From contig JBGUKN010000042.1 of NCBI GenBank assembly GCA_045114455.1, forward strand, positions 1 to 10,791: a stretch of 10,791 bases of DNA. Direction: 5' to 3'. Of the stretch, positions 1-6,849 are shown piece by piece. Origin of the DNA: UBA1732 sp045114455 (GTDB taxonomy: Bacteria > Verrucomicrobiota > Lentisphaeria > Victivallales > UBA1829). Below the pieces are notes generated by a model, which was given only the letters and a program-made list of their open reading frames with translations, had not been told where the DNA came from and searched no databases. The translations under genes and the position numbers were made by a program. Every line of letters starts with the position of its first letter. Position 1 is the stretch's first letter.

Positions 1-262
1 CGTTGTAGACGCCCTGACAGTACCGCAGGATTTCTTCCCCGTTCCGGATCGTTTCCCGCTTCATGTTGTTGTCGTTCAGGATCCGCAGTTCTCTTGCGAA
101 CTGCCGCTGAAGCTGTTCGGGCACGGGTTCGCTCTCGGTGACGACCGCGGCCTTTGCTGCCGTGACCAGCGCCGGATCGGCCGGTCCCGAAACGGAGCCC
201 GTCGAGCATGCGGCCAGCGCGCCGAGCATGACGCATCCGAGCGTGCAGATGTTTTTTCTCAT
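1..262 (-). CDS. Putative lipoprotein of unknown function, C-terminus cut by window edge
   Basis: The first 87 codons are visible, starting at an ATG at 262-260; the gene runs off the left edge. The N-terminus has a short basic start (MRKN), a hydrophobic stretch and a lipobox, LAAC at residues 16-19. This predicts signal peptidase II cleavage, lipidation of Cys19 and a periplasm-facing anchored protein; Ser at +2 would favour the outer membrane under the E. coli rule. After the lipobox there is a short Ala/Val/Pro-rich linker, then a charged, probably helical segment rich in Arg, Glu, Gln and Asn. A GGGAGG ribosome site lies 7 nt before the ATG, and the gene follows the membrane-protein gene by 15 bp, so the two are very likely one operon. 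I recognise no family. The start and lipoprotein call are well supported; the function is unknown. Confidence 0.75.
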   Translation of the reverse strand, partial: MRKNICTLGCVMLGALAACSTGSVSGPADPALVTAAKAAVVTESEPVPEQLQRQFARELRILNDNNMKRETIRNGEEILRYCQGVYN

Positions 263-277
263 AGCTGCCTCCCGGAA

Positions 278-805
278 TCAGTAATTGCCGCGGCCTCTGC
301 CGAATCCATTGTCGAAGCCCGTGCCGGCGCCGGGCATCCTTCTGAATTCATTGACGCTGCCCATGTAGGGCGCGGGCATCATGCCGGGACCGCCCATGTA
401 GGCCGGGGGCATCATGCCGATGCCGGGACCGCCCATGTAGGGTGCGGGCATCATGCCGGGGCCGTTGAACTCCATCCCGGCATCATAATCCATTCCGAAG
501 CCGTCGTAGTAGGGGTCGACCTTTTCCATGGTGATTTCCGGATAGATATTCTGGGCTTTCGATTCCTTGGCTTTGCGGGCTTCGAGTCGCTGTGCCCGGC
601 GTTCCGCTGCGGAAGAGCGTTTCGGCGCGGCTTCCTTGACTTCGTAAGCATTTGCCGCGGCATCGGCTCTGGCGTGAAGGATTCGGGCTGCGCCGAAAAG
701 GACGGCGGGTGCAATGGCGAGCGCGACCGCCGCGATGATGGCAGTGTTCAGGAGCGGATTTGCCGGTTCCGCCTTTTCAGCGTGGATGATGGTTTGTTTT
801 CTCAT
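278..805 (-). CDS. Single-pass membrane protein with Pro/Met/Gly/Tyr-rich repeat tail
   Basis: A 175-residue protein of unknown function. A short N-terminal segment (1-19) is followed by one clear hydrophobic helix at about 20-43. Then comes a highly charged Ala/Arg/Lys/Glu region (about 45-86) that is probably helical. A low-complexity tail from about 95 carries three near-repeats of P-G-M-M-P-A-P-Y-M-G (residues 115-149) and ends in a Gly/Arg/Asn-rich stretch. The topology is uncertain because Arg/Lys flank both sides of the helix. An AAAGG ribosome site lies about 12 nt before the ATG at 805-803, a slightly long spacing. A lipoprotein gene follows 15 bp downstream, so the pair may act together at the envelope. 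The repeat composition recalls structural or adhesive low-complexity proteins, but I cannot assign a family. That the gene is real is supported by its ribosome site, the membrane helix and the tight operon spacing. Confidence 0.7.
   Translation of the reverse strand: MRKQTIIHAEKAEPANPLLNTAIIAAVALAIAPAVLFGAARILHARADAAANAYEVKEAAPKRSSAAERRAQRLEARKAKESKAQNIYPEITMEKVDPYYDGFGMDYDAGMEFNGPGMMPAPYMGGPGIGMMPPAYMGGPGMMPAPYMGSVNEFRRMPGAGTGFDNGFGRGRGNY
360..464 (-). repeat. Three tandem in-frame repeats in the tail of the membrane protein
   Basis: Three consecutive units begin at 360, 393 and 432, each opening on the plus strand with CCCATGTAGG and containing GCATCATGCCG. Unit lengths are about 33, 39 and 33 bp; the middle unit has two extra codons and a swapped Pro-Ala. 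All lengths are multiples of three, so they encode the PGMMPAPYMG-type peptide repeats without breaking frame. The high base identity between units suggests recent duplication and possible copy-number variation between strains. Confidence 0.8.
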
Positions 806-837
806 GATGACAGATTACCTTTTCAAAAATTTAAACT

Positions 838-850
838 CTCCAAAGTGGAG
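838..850. repeat. Small inverted repeat in the 5' leader of the membrane-protein gene
   Basis: CTCCA-AAG-TGGAG is a perfect 5-bp stem with a 3-nt loop. It lies between the proposed minus-strand promoter and the ribosome site of the gene starting at 805. It could be a small leader hairpin or an operator half-site pair. It is short enough to be chance. Confidence 0.3.
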
Positions 851-876
851 GTTTTAGATTATTTAATTCATAAAGT

Positions 877-904
877 AAAATAGCACGTCCGCCGGGAAAA
901 TCAA
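877..904 (-). promoter_or_regulatory. Putative sigma-70-type promoter for the membrane protein/lipoprotein operon
   Basis: On the minus strand, TTGATT (904-899) and TATTTT (882-877) are separated by 16 bp, a reasonable -35/-10 pair pointing at the gene that starts at 805. The stretch between -10 and the start codon is strongly AT-rich compared with the surrounding coding DNA. The leader would be about 65 nt. This rests on consensus resemblance only. Confidence 0.35.
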
Positions 905-1020
905 GTGCGGAAAGAAAAAAAACGTGAGTTTTTTCCGGGATTTATTTCCGGCGATTCTTCTCTTGGACCATCCCGGAACTCATTGCCTTCACTTTTTCTT
1001 TTTTCGGGGAACAATCCCGT

Positions 1021-1049
1021 TTGCTTTTTGTTTTTTGCGGCGATATAGT
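1021..1049 (+). promoter_or_regulatory. Putative sigma-70-type promoter for the glycosidase gene
   Basis: TTGCTT (1021-1026) and TATAGT (1044-1049) are separated by exactly 17 bp. An overlapping TATGAT (1049-1054) is an alternative -10. The -10 lies in a direct repeat, ATAGTATG then ATAGTATC (1045-1060). Transcription would begin near 1056, only about 8 nt before the leader ATG at 1064 and about 58 nt before the glycosidase ATG. This is a consensus match only. Confidence 0.45.
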
Positions 1050-1063
1050 ATGATAGTATCTCA

Positions 1064-1117
1064 ATGAAAAAAAACGTCTCCGACATCGCACCAACCAAAG
1101 AAAGATCAGAACAATGA
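1064..1117 (+). CDS. Possible 17-codon leader ORF overlapping the glycosidase start
   Basis: A short frame reads MKKNVSDIAPTKERSEQ and stops at TGA 1115-1117, which overlaps the ATG of the glycosidase gene (1114-1116) as ATGA. That arrangement is typical of translational coupling, and the glycosidase itself has only a weak ribosome site. The first nine residues resemble the N-terminus of LacI-family repressors (V-x-D-I-A), but the following residues do not continue a helix-turn-helix, so this is either chance or a decayed remnant. No Shine-Dalgarno sequence precedes the 1064 ATG; with the proposed promoter the transcript would start close to it. The frame and overlap are seen directly; translation is inference. 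Confidence 0.3.
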   Translation: MKKNVSDIAPTKERSEQ

Positions 1118-2172
1118 ACGCGAAACGTCGTTTCTCCGTGCTTTGCACCGTGTCCGCCACGTTGATTGCCGCGCACTGCGCCGCCCAGACACCGGAAGCC
1201 GCCACGGTTCAGCCGGCCGCTCAGATTCCGGCACAGTCCGCATCCGCGCCGAAAGAATACAAGCCGGCCGGGAACCCGATGTTCTCCCACAAATTCACCG
1301 CGGATCCCGCGCCGGTCGTGATCGGCGACACATTGTGGTTGATTACCAGCCACGACGAGACCGCTGCCAACGGACGCCTGAACCGCAATTTCCGGATGCG
1401 CGACTGGTGTATTTTCTCTACGAAAAACATGAAGACCTGGACGGAATACCCGACTCCGCTTTCCGTGGATGAATTCAAGTGGGACGGCACGCACACGGCA
1501 TATGCGGCGCAGATGATCCCCCGCGACGGAAAGTATTATCTGTACATCAGCACCAACGGAAACGGGATCGGCGTAGCGGTCGCCGACAAGCCGGAAGGTC
1601 CGTACAAAGACCCCATCGGCAAACAGCTTGTGAAGCCGTCCGACTGTTTCGCCACGACCCATTCCTGGGCCTGCATCGACCCGACCGTCATGATCGACGA
1701 CGACGGGCAGGCGTGGCTTGTGTGGGGCAACAGGAAATGCTATTATGCCAAGCTCAAAAAGAACATGGTCGAGCTGGACGGCGAAGTGAAAACGCTGGAC
1801 ATCGACCTGAAGGACATGCCGTTCGAGGAAGGTCCGTGGATTTTCAAGCGCGACGGAAAGTATTATCTGGTCTATGCCTGCGGCAACCCCGAAAAGCTGG
1901 CATATGCGATCGGCGACAAGGTCGACGGACACTTCGAGGCAAAGGGCATCCTGATGGAACGTTCCGGCAACTGCGGCTCCAATCATCCGGGCGTGGCGGA
2001 CTTCAATGGCGAATGGTATCTGTTCTACCATACCGGAGCCAACGGCGGCGACTTCAACCGCGCGGTCTGCGTCGACAAATTGACGTTCAATGCGGACGGG
2101 ACCATCAATCCCGTGCCGTTCTCCAAGGAAGGCATTTTCGGCGCCGGTCAGCCTTCGGAAAAACAGAAATGA
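1114..2172 (+). CDS. Exported glycoside hydrolase, family 43-type five-bladed beta-propeller
   Basis: A 352-residue protein resembling GH43 enzymes, which hydrolyse arabinose- or xylose-containing plant polysaccharides with inversion. Residues 1-24 form a signal peptide (basic start, hydrophobic core, likely cut after Ala24); the Cys at 22 is not in a good lipobox because His precedes it. A Pro/Ala/Gln-rich linker runs to about 50, then the propeller follows. The three GH43 acidic positions are recognisable: Asp64 in TADPAPVV (general base), Asp189 in CIDPTVMIDDDG (pKa modulator) and Glu239 in FEEGPWIFKRDG (general acid). RDGKYYL occurs twice (137-143 and 246-252), as expected for repeated blades. 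There is no carbohydrate-binding module, and the length fits a single-domain enzyme. The start is favoured because it gives the signal peptide, although its ribosome site is weak. The gene stands alone on its strand. The fold is confident; the substrate is not determined. Confidence 0.88.
   Translation: MNAKRRFSVLCTVSATLIAAHCAAQTPEAATVQPAAQIPAQSASAPKEYKPAGNPMFSHKFTADPAPVVIGDTLWLITSHDETAANGRLNRNFRMRDWCIFSTKNMKTWTEYPTPLSVDEFKWDGTHTAYAAQMIPRDGKYYLYISTNGNGIGVAVADKPEGPYKDPIGKQLVKPSDCFATTHSWACIDPTVMIDDDGQAWLVWGNRKCYYAKLKKNMVELDGEVKTLDIDLKDMPFEEGPWIFKRDGKYYLVYACGNPEKLAYAIGDKVDGHFEAKGILMERSGNCGSNHPGVADFNGEWYLFYHTGANGGDFNRAVCVDKLTFNADGTINPVPFSKEGIFGAGQPSEKQK
1522..1869 (+). repeat. 21-bp direct repeat within the glycosidase gene
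   Basis: An identical 21-bp sequence encoding RDGKYYL occurs at 1522-1542 and 1849-1869 in the same frame. The copies fall on equivalent strands of two propeller blades. Identity at every wobble base, 300 bp apart, goes beyond what protein conservation alone requires. It may reflect codon preference or local gene conversion. Confidence 0.8.
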
Positions 2173-2223
2173 CCCCCTGAAGGGATCAATATCCCGCATG
2201 TGAAGCAAAAACGGCTGTTTTTT
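2173..2223 (+). terminator. Possible terminator region after the glycosidase gene
   Basis: Just after the stop codon are two small hairpins: GGGAT-CAAT-ATCCC (2182-2195) and AAAAAC-GGCT-GTTTTT (2207-2222), the latter ending in a run of six T. The last hairpin has the A-tract/T-tract shape of a bidirectional terminator but a GC-poor stem. It lies between convergent genes, where a terminator is expected. Confidence 0.3.
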
Positions 2224-2288
2224 CCTGACCGCGCCGATCATCCTGACGGTCTGCATTCTCCCGCTCGGCGGACGTCCGTTGCCGTCGC

Positions 2289-2321
2289 CGGAACCGGAAG
2301 ACAGTTTTTTTCACGGTTCCG
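2289..2321. repeat. 8-bp perfect inverted repeat downstream of the DUF1848 gene
   Basis: CGGAACCG at 2289-2296 and CGGTTCCG at 2314-2321 are perfect inverse complements around a 17-nt loop containing seven T on the plus strand. It begins 2 bp past the minus-strand stop at 2323-2325, the right place for a transcript-ending structure. However, the homopolymer run is in the loop and no U-tract follows the stem. It may act as an mRNA 3'-end stabiliser rather than an intrinsic terminator. Confidence 0.5.
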
Positions 2322-2322
2322 C

Positions 2323-3282
2323 TCAGAACAGGTCGGGCTGGGCAGAGGGATCCTGCCTGGATGAGGCGGTTTTCACGAGGAAGGACTTCTGCGCGCCGGG
2401 GGTGACGGTGTCGTCAGATTTGAGGTGGCCGAGGAGGAGCGGGGACTTCGGATCGTGGTATTTGAAGTTCTCGAATGCTTTGCGCGGGTTCCGGTTGGCG
2501 TAGCAGTACTTGCAGCCGTTGAGGCAGGTGTCGTACGCGCCGATGTCGTGCGTTTCGATGCAGTGGCAGCCCGCGCGGATGCCCTTGTGCTTGAGCTTGC
2601 GGAACGCGATGCCGTTGGCGCGTCCGAGGATGTCGAGCGTCATGCAGCCGGAGGAATTGATGCCGAAGCGCGTGTAATCGCCGTCCGTGCCGCAGGTCTG
2701 GATCGGGATGCCGAAGTGCGCGGCGGTCGCGCCGAGGAATTCCGCCAGCTCGTTTTTATAGGCATCGTTCAGCGGGACGATCTCCGGCATGTTGAGCTCG
2801 ACCTTTTTGTACATCTCCACGAAGCTGAAGATGCAGCGGTCTACATGCGGCGCGAGGCGGGCCGCCATGCGCGCGAACGTCTCCTTGTGACGTTCGATGG
2901 TGTAGGTCTTCGTGAGCAGGACGGGATCGTAACGCCACGCGATGCGGCGCGGACCGACGATCGAGGCGAGTTCGGCGAGCGTCTCCATGCTCTCGTCGAC
3001 AGACGGTACGCCCGGCTCCACGTCGCGCCCGTAGGCCGTGATCGTGTAATGGAAGTATGTATGGAAACGGTCCGCAATCTCGCGGATGCGCGGCAGGATC
3101 GGGCGGTAGTTCTTCGAACAGAACACCACGCAGTCGACGACCGCCGGGTCCAGTTCCCAACGCGTGACCTTGTCTGGGAAGAGTGGATTCCGGGACAGCG
3201 CGTAACCCTCGGCGAACCGGTTCAGCAGCCAGTCCGTGAAACATTGGACCGTGTCGGTCCGTCCGCCGGTGTTGATAATCAC
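2323..3282 (-). CDS. DUF1848 family protein with C-terminal radical-SAM-like cysteine cluster
   Basis: A 319-residue protein matching the DUF1848 family in length and motifs. It opens with MIINTGGRTD and has conserved stretches ending in WRYDPVLLT (116-124) and CIFSFVEMYKK (150-160). Near the C-terminus, Cys239 and Cys241 (CHC) are followed by CLNGCKYCYAN with Cys253, Cys257 and Cys260. This is an exact CX3CX2C pattern, as in the Fe-S site of radical-SAM enzymes but at the opposite end of the protein. To my knowledge the family description notes this resemblance and no function is established. The start is a GTG at 3282-3280, chosen because a strong GGAGGGGG lies 6 nt upstream. The gene begins 33 bp after the PFOR stop, so co-transcription is very likely. 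A redox or Fe-S-dependent role fed by reduced ferredoxin is a plausible inference only. Confidence 0.85.
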   Translation of the reverse strand: MIINTGGRTDTVQCFTDWLLNRFAEGYALSRNPLFPDKVTRWELDPAVVDCVVFCSKNYRPILPRIREIADRFHTYFHYTITAYGRDVEPGVPSVDESMETLAELASIVGPRRIAWRYDPVLLTKTYTIERHKETFARMAARLAPHVDRCIFSFVEMYKKVELNMPEIVPLNDAYKNELAEFLGATAAHFGIPIQTCGTDGDYTRFGINSSGCMTLDILGRANGIAFRKLKHKGIRAGCHCIETHDIGAYDTCLNGCKYCYANRNPRKAFENFKYHDPKSPLLLGHLKSDDTVTPGAQKSFLVKTASSRQDPSAQPDLF

Positions 3283-3288
3283 TCTTCG

Positions 3289-3296
3289 CCCCCTCC
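3289..3296 (-). promoter_or_regulatory. Strong ribosome binding site deciding the GTG start of the DUF1848 gene
   Basis: The minus strand reads GGAGGGGG, followed 6 nt later by GTG. This supports the GTG at 3282 over the next in-frame ATG well inside the conserved region. Confidence 0.7.
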
Positions 3297-3315
3297 GAAC
3301 TTGCAGAGATTCAGG

Positions 3316-6300
3316 TCACTGGTTGTCTTCGAGCTTCTTGTACTCGATGTACTTCTGCGCGGCGAGCCGGCTGCCGGTCTCGAAGAGCGTGGCGGCGTTC
3401 TCCGGGAAGGTGCGTTCGAGCGCGGCGAAACGGACTTCTCCCTTGAGGAAGTCGCGGTAATCCCTGGTAGGCGCCGGGGAATCGAGCGTGAACGGCTTCG
3501 CTTTCGACGGATTGTAGCGGTAGAGGAACCAGTATCCGGCGTCGACTGCCGCCTTCATTTCCTGCTGGACGTTGCACATGCCGCACTTCAGGCCGTGGGT
3601 CATGCAGGGGGCGTAGGCGATCACGACGGACGGGCCGGGGAACGCCTCGGCTTCCTGGAGCGCCTTCATGAGCTGGTTCGGGTCCGCGCCCATCGCGACG
3701 GACGCGACGTAGACGTTTCCGTAGGTCATGAAGATGCGTCCGAGGTCCTTCTTCGGGCTGCGCTTGCCGGAGCTGGCGAACTGCGCCACAGCGCCGATCT
3801 GCGTGGCCTTCGAGGACTGGCCGCCGGTGTTCGAGTAGACCTCGGTGTCCACGATCAGCGCGTTGATGTTCTCGCCGCTGGCGATCACATGGTCGAGGCC
3901 GCCGAACCCGATGTCGTACGCCCAGCCGTCGCCGCCGTACATCCAGAACGTTTTCTTGGCGAGCTGGTCGCGGTGCAGGAGAATGCCGTCGGCAAGCTCG
4001 GAAATATCATTGTCGGTCGCGAGTTCGGCGCGGGCGGCTTCGAGCGCGTCGCAGAGCGCGTCGGAAGCAGTACGCGAGGCGTCGAAATCGTCGAACGTGT
4101 CGAGCCAGCCCTGAAGCGCGGCCTTCACGGATTCCGGCACGGGCTTTTCGAGCAGGGCTTTCACGCGGATGACCTGCATCTCGCGCTGTTTCTTCGAGGA
4201 GAGCAGCATGCCGAGCGCGAACTCGGCGTTGTTCTCGAACAGCGAATTGGTCCACGCCGGGCCGAATCCGCGCTGGTTGACCGTGTACGGGATGCCGGGC
4301 ATGGGAGAGCCCCACGCCTGCGAACACCCGGTGGCGTTCGCCCAGTACACGCGGTCGCCGAACAGCTGGGTCAGCAGCTTCGCGTAGGGCGTTTCGCCGC
4401 ATCCGGCGCAGGCCGCGGAGAACTCGAGGAGCGGACGGCGGAACTGGCTGCCCTTGACCGTGTAGGGGTTGAAGGCATCGGCCTTGGCGGGGAGCGACAG
4501 CAGGTAGTTCCAGTTCGCCAGATCGTGGTCGGTCTCGGCGTTCAGGGTCATGGCGAGCGCCTTTTCCTTCGCCGGGCAGACGGACGCGCAGACGCCGCAG
4601 CCGGTGCAGTCGGCGGCGCTGATCTGGAGCGTATAAACATAGCCGGGCTTGCCGGTGGCGGGTATCGTGCGGAGCGGGGCGGGCGCGGCGGCGGCCTCCT
4701 CGGCGGTCAGCAGGTACGGACGCACCACGGCGTGCGGACAGGCGAACGCGCACCGGTTGCACTGGAAGCACTTGGCGGGATTCCAGACGGGCACATGGAC
4801 CGCGATGTCGCGTTTTTCGTAGGCGGTCAGGCCCATGTCGATCACGCCGTCCTCGTAGCCCTTGAACGCGCTCACGGGCAGGTCGTCGCCCTTCTGGGCG
4901 TTGATGGGCTCCAGCAGGTTCGTGACGACGGCGGGGAGGCCGGGGCGCGCGACGGGCGCGGGATCGGCGGCGTTCAGCCAGGATTCCGGCACGGGCGCTT
5001 CCACGAGGTTCTTCACGCCCTCGTCGATGGCGGCGAGGTTGCGGTTCACCACATCGTCACCCTTGGCGAAATACGTCTTCTTCGCGGCGGCCTTCATGAA
5101 CGCGACCGCTTCGTCCACAGGGATGACGTTCGCGAGGCGGAAGAACGCGGCCTGCAGGACCATGTTGATATGGCTGCCGAGGCCGAGGCGTTCCGCGATG
5201 GCGACCGCGTCGATCAGGTAGAGCTTCGCGTGGCGTTCGGCGAGCGTGCGCTTTACATGCGCCGGGAGCTTTTCGTCGAGTTCGGCGGGCGTCCATGGGC
5301 AGTTCAACAGCAGCGTGCCGTTCGGCTTGAGCTCGCCCGCGACGTCGTACTTGGAGATGTAGGTGGCGTTGTGGCAGCCGATGAAGTCGGCGGCTTTCAC
5401 ATAGTAGGAGGAACGGATCGGCTTGTCGCCGAACCGGAGATGCGACTTGGTTACGCCGAACGACTTCTTCGCGTCGTACTCGAAATATGCCTGGGCGTAC
5501 TTGGAGGTGTGGGCGTTGATGATGTTGACCGTGTTCTTGTTCGCGCCGACCGTGCCGTCGGAGCCGAGGCCCCAGAACTTGCAGCAGACGATGTGCTCGT
5601 CGTCGGGATAGAGCGGGGCTTCGACCGGGAGGGAACGGTGCGTCACGTCGTCCACGATGCCGATGGTGAAGCTGTTCATCGGCTTTTCGGACGCAAGGTT
5701 GCGGAACACGGCTTCGATCTGTGCCGGGTCGGTGTCCTTCGAGGAGAGGCCGTAGCGGCCGCCGTACACGGAGAGGGCGGCGGGATGCTTCGCCTCGGCG
5801 AGCACGGACCGGACGTCCAGATACAGCGGATCGCCCGCCGCGCCCATTTCCTTGCAGCGGTCGAGCACGGCGATGCGCTTGACCGTGGCGGGCAGAGCGG
5901 CGAGGAAGTGTTCGGCGGAGAACGGCCGGTACAGGTGGACCTGCAGGAATCCGGTCCTGCCGCCTCGGGCGTTCAGCCAGTCGACGGTCTCGCGGATGGT
6001 GCCGGAGACGGAGCCCATGGCGATCACGACATATTCGGCGTCCGGCGCGCCGTAGTAGTCGAAAAGATGGTACTGGCGCCCGGTCACGGACGCGATCTTG
6101 TCCATGCAGGACTGCACGATGCCGGGCAGCGCGTCGTAGAACGCGTTGTTCGCCTCGCGCACCTGGAAGAAAATGTCGGGGTTCTGCACGGTCGCGCGGA
6201 GCATCGGGTGTTCCGGGTTCAGGGCGTGCGCGCGAAACGCCTCCAGCGCCTTCATGTCGACGAGCGGCTTCAGGTCGGCGTAGTCGATCGGCTCGACCTT

Positions 6301-6849
6301 GGAGAGTTCGTGCGAAGTGCGGAACCCGTCGAAGAAGTGCAGGAACGGGATTAGCCCTTCGATCGCGGCGAGGTGCGCCACGGGAGCCAGGTCCATCACT
6401 TCCTGCGCGTTCGCGCTGGACAGCATCGCGAATCCGGTCTGGCGGCAGTTCATCACGTCCGAATGGTCGCCGAAGATCGACAGTGCATGCGTGCCGACCG
6501 TGCGGGACGCCACATGCAGGACGCCGGGGAGGCGTTCGCCGGAGATGCGGTGCATGACCGGGATCATGAGCATGAGCCCCTGCGACGAAGTGAAGGACGT
6601 GGAGAGCGCGCCGGCCTCGAGCGAGCCGTGGATCGCGCCGACCGCACCCGCCTCGGACTGCATTTCCACAAGCGTCACGGTCTGGCCGAACACGTTCCTG
6701 CGGCCTTTCGCCGCCCATTCGTCGGTCTTTCCGGCCATCGGGGAGGACGGGGTGATCGGGTAGATTGCGGCGACTTCGGAAAACGCGTATGCGGCGTAGG
6801 CGCATGCCTCGTTGCCGTCCATCGTGACAAACTGTTTCGCGGAACTCAT
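3316..6849 (-). CDS. nifJ: Pyruvate:ferredoxin (flavodoxin) oxidoreductase, single-chain
   Basis: At 1177 residues this is the usual length of a single-chain homodimeric PFOR. It oxidises pyruvate with CoA to acetyl-CoA and CO2, reducing ferredoxin or flavodoxin, in the cytoplasm. The N-terminal domain has YPITPSSPM (30-38, with the pyruvate-contacting Thr at 33), QSEAGA with the TPP-activating Glu at 66, and the substrate Arg at about 116. Two [4Fe-4S] motifs follow: C694/C697/C700/C704 and C748/C751/C754/C758. The TPP domain begins at CAGCGETPY (C814, C817), with the Mg/TPP-binding GGDGWAYDIG at about 972-981. The proximal cluster is completed by Cys1089 in the C-terminal segment CMTHGLKCGMC, while Cys1092 belongs to the extension. 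AAGGAG lies 10 nt before the ATG at 6849-6847. All cofactor residues I looked for are present, so it should be active. The preceding 141-bp gap with hairpins suggests its own promoter. Confidence 0.97.
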   Translation of the reverse strand: MSSAKQFVTMDGNEACAYAAYAFSEVAAIYPITPSSPMAGKTDEWAAKGRRNVFGQTVTLVEMQSEAGAVGAIHGSLEAGALSTSFTSSQGLMLMIPVMHRISGERLPGVLHVASRTVGTHALSIFGDHSDVMNCRQTGFAMLSSANAQEVMDLAPVAHLAAIEGLIPFLHFFDGFRTSHELSKVEPIDYADLKPLVDMKALEAFRAHALNPEHPMLRATVQNPDIFFQVREANNAFYDALPGIVQSCMDKIASVTGRQYHLFDYYGAPDAEYVVIAMGSVSGTIRETVDWLNARGGRTGFLQVHLYRPFSAEHFLAALPATVKRIAVLDRCKEMGAAGDPLYLDVRSVLAEAKHPAALSVYGGRYGLSSKDTDPAQIEAVFRNLASEKPMNSFTIGIVDDVTHRSLPVEAPLYPDDEHIVCCKFWGLGSDGTVGANKNTVNIINAHTSKYAQAYFEYDAKKSFGVTKSHLRFGDKPIRSSYYVKAADFIGCHNATYISKYDVAGELKPNGTLLLNCPWTPAELDEKLPAHVKRTLAERHAKLYLIDAVAIAERLGLGSHINMVLQAAFFRLANVIPVDEAVAFMKAAAKKTYFAKGDDVVNRNLAAIDEGVKNLVEAPVPESWLNAADPAPVARPGLPAVVTNLLEPINAQKGDDLPVSAFKGYEDGVIDMGLTAYEKRDIAVHVPVWNPAKCFQCNRCAFACPHAVVRPYLLTAEEAAAAPAPLRTIPATGKPGYVYTLQISAADCTGCGVCASVCPAKEKALAMTLNAETDHDLANWNYLLSLPAKADAFNPYTVKGSQFRRPLLEFSAACAGCGETPYAKLLTQLFGDRVYWANATGCSQAWGSPMPGIPYTVNQRGFGPAWTNSLFENNAEFALGMLLSSKKQREMQVIRVKALLEKPVPESVKAALQGWLDTFDDFDASRTASDALCDALEAARAELATDNDISELADGILLHRDQLAKKTFWMYGGDGWAYDIGFGGLDHVIASGENINALIVDTEVYSNTGGQSSKATQIGAVAQFASSGKRSPKKDLGRIFMTYGNVYVASVAMGADPNQLMKALQEAEAFPGPSVVIAYAPCMTHGLKCGMCNVQQEMKAAVDAGYWFLYRYNPSKAKPFTLDSPAPTRDYRDFLKGEVRFAALERTFPENAATLFETGSRLAAQKYIEYKKLEDNQ

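Larger units (their letters stand above)
806..1113. other. AT-rich divergent intergenic region
   Basis: This 308-bp stretch separates divergent genes and carries no convincing protein gene longer than the 17-codon leader at 1064. It holds a candidate promoter in each direction, poly-A and poly-T tracts, and a perfect AT-rich inverted repeat AAAAAAC-GTGA-GTTTTTT at 917-934. Long reading frames crossing it on the minus strand are antisense to the glycosidase gene and are not credible. No riboswitch or small RNA could be recognised. Confidence 0.6.

Noticed and set aside
917..934. AAAAAAC-GTGA-GTTTTTT inverted repeat as an intrinsic terminator
   Set aside because: It lies upstream of divergent genes with nothing to terminate, and the stem has a single G-C pair.
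1176..1182. Cys22 of the glycosidase as a lipoprotein anchor
   Set aside because: The residues before it (Ala-Ala-His) do not fit a lipobox because His at -1 is disfavoured; ordinary signal peptidase I cleavage after Ala24 is more likely.
901..2256. Minus-strand open frame of about 451 codons opposite the glycosidase
   Set aside because: It covers the promoter region and the whole GH43 gene in antisense. The plus-strand frame has a signal peptide and catalytic residues, whereas this one has none.
2425..6354. A very long plus-strand open frame (about 1309 codons) opposite the DUF1848 gene and nifJ
   Set aside because: It is antisense to two confidently identified genes, has a repetitive Arg/Val/Gly/Ala/Asp/His composition typical of GC-rich shadow frames, and shows no recognisable domain. 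GC-rich codon bias on one strand commonly leaves such frames open.
5057..6805. Alternative minus-strand frame inside nifJ, about 582 codons
   Set aside because: It is an Arg/Pro-rich out-of-frame shadow of nifJ.
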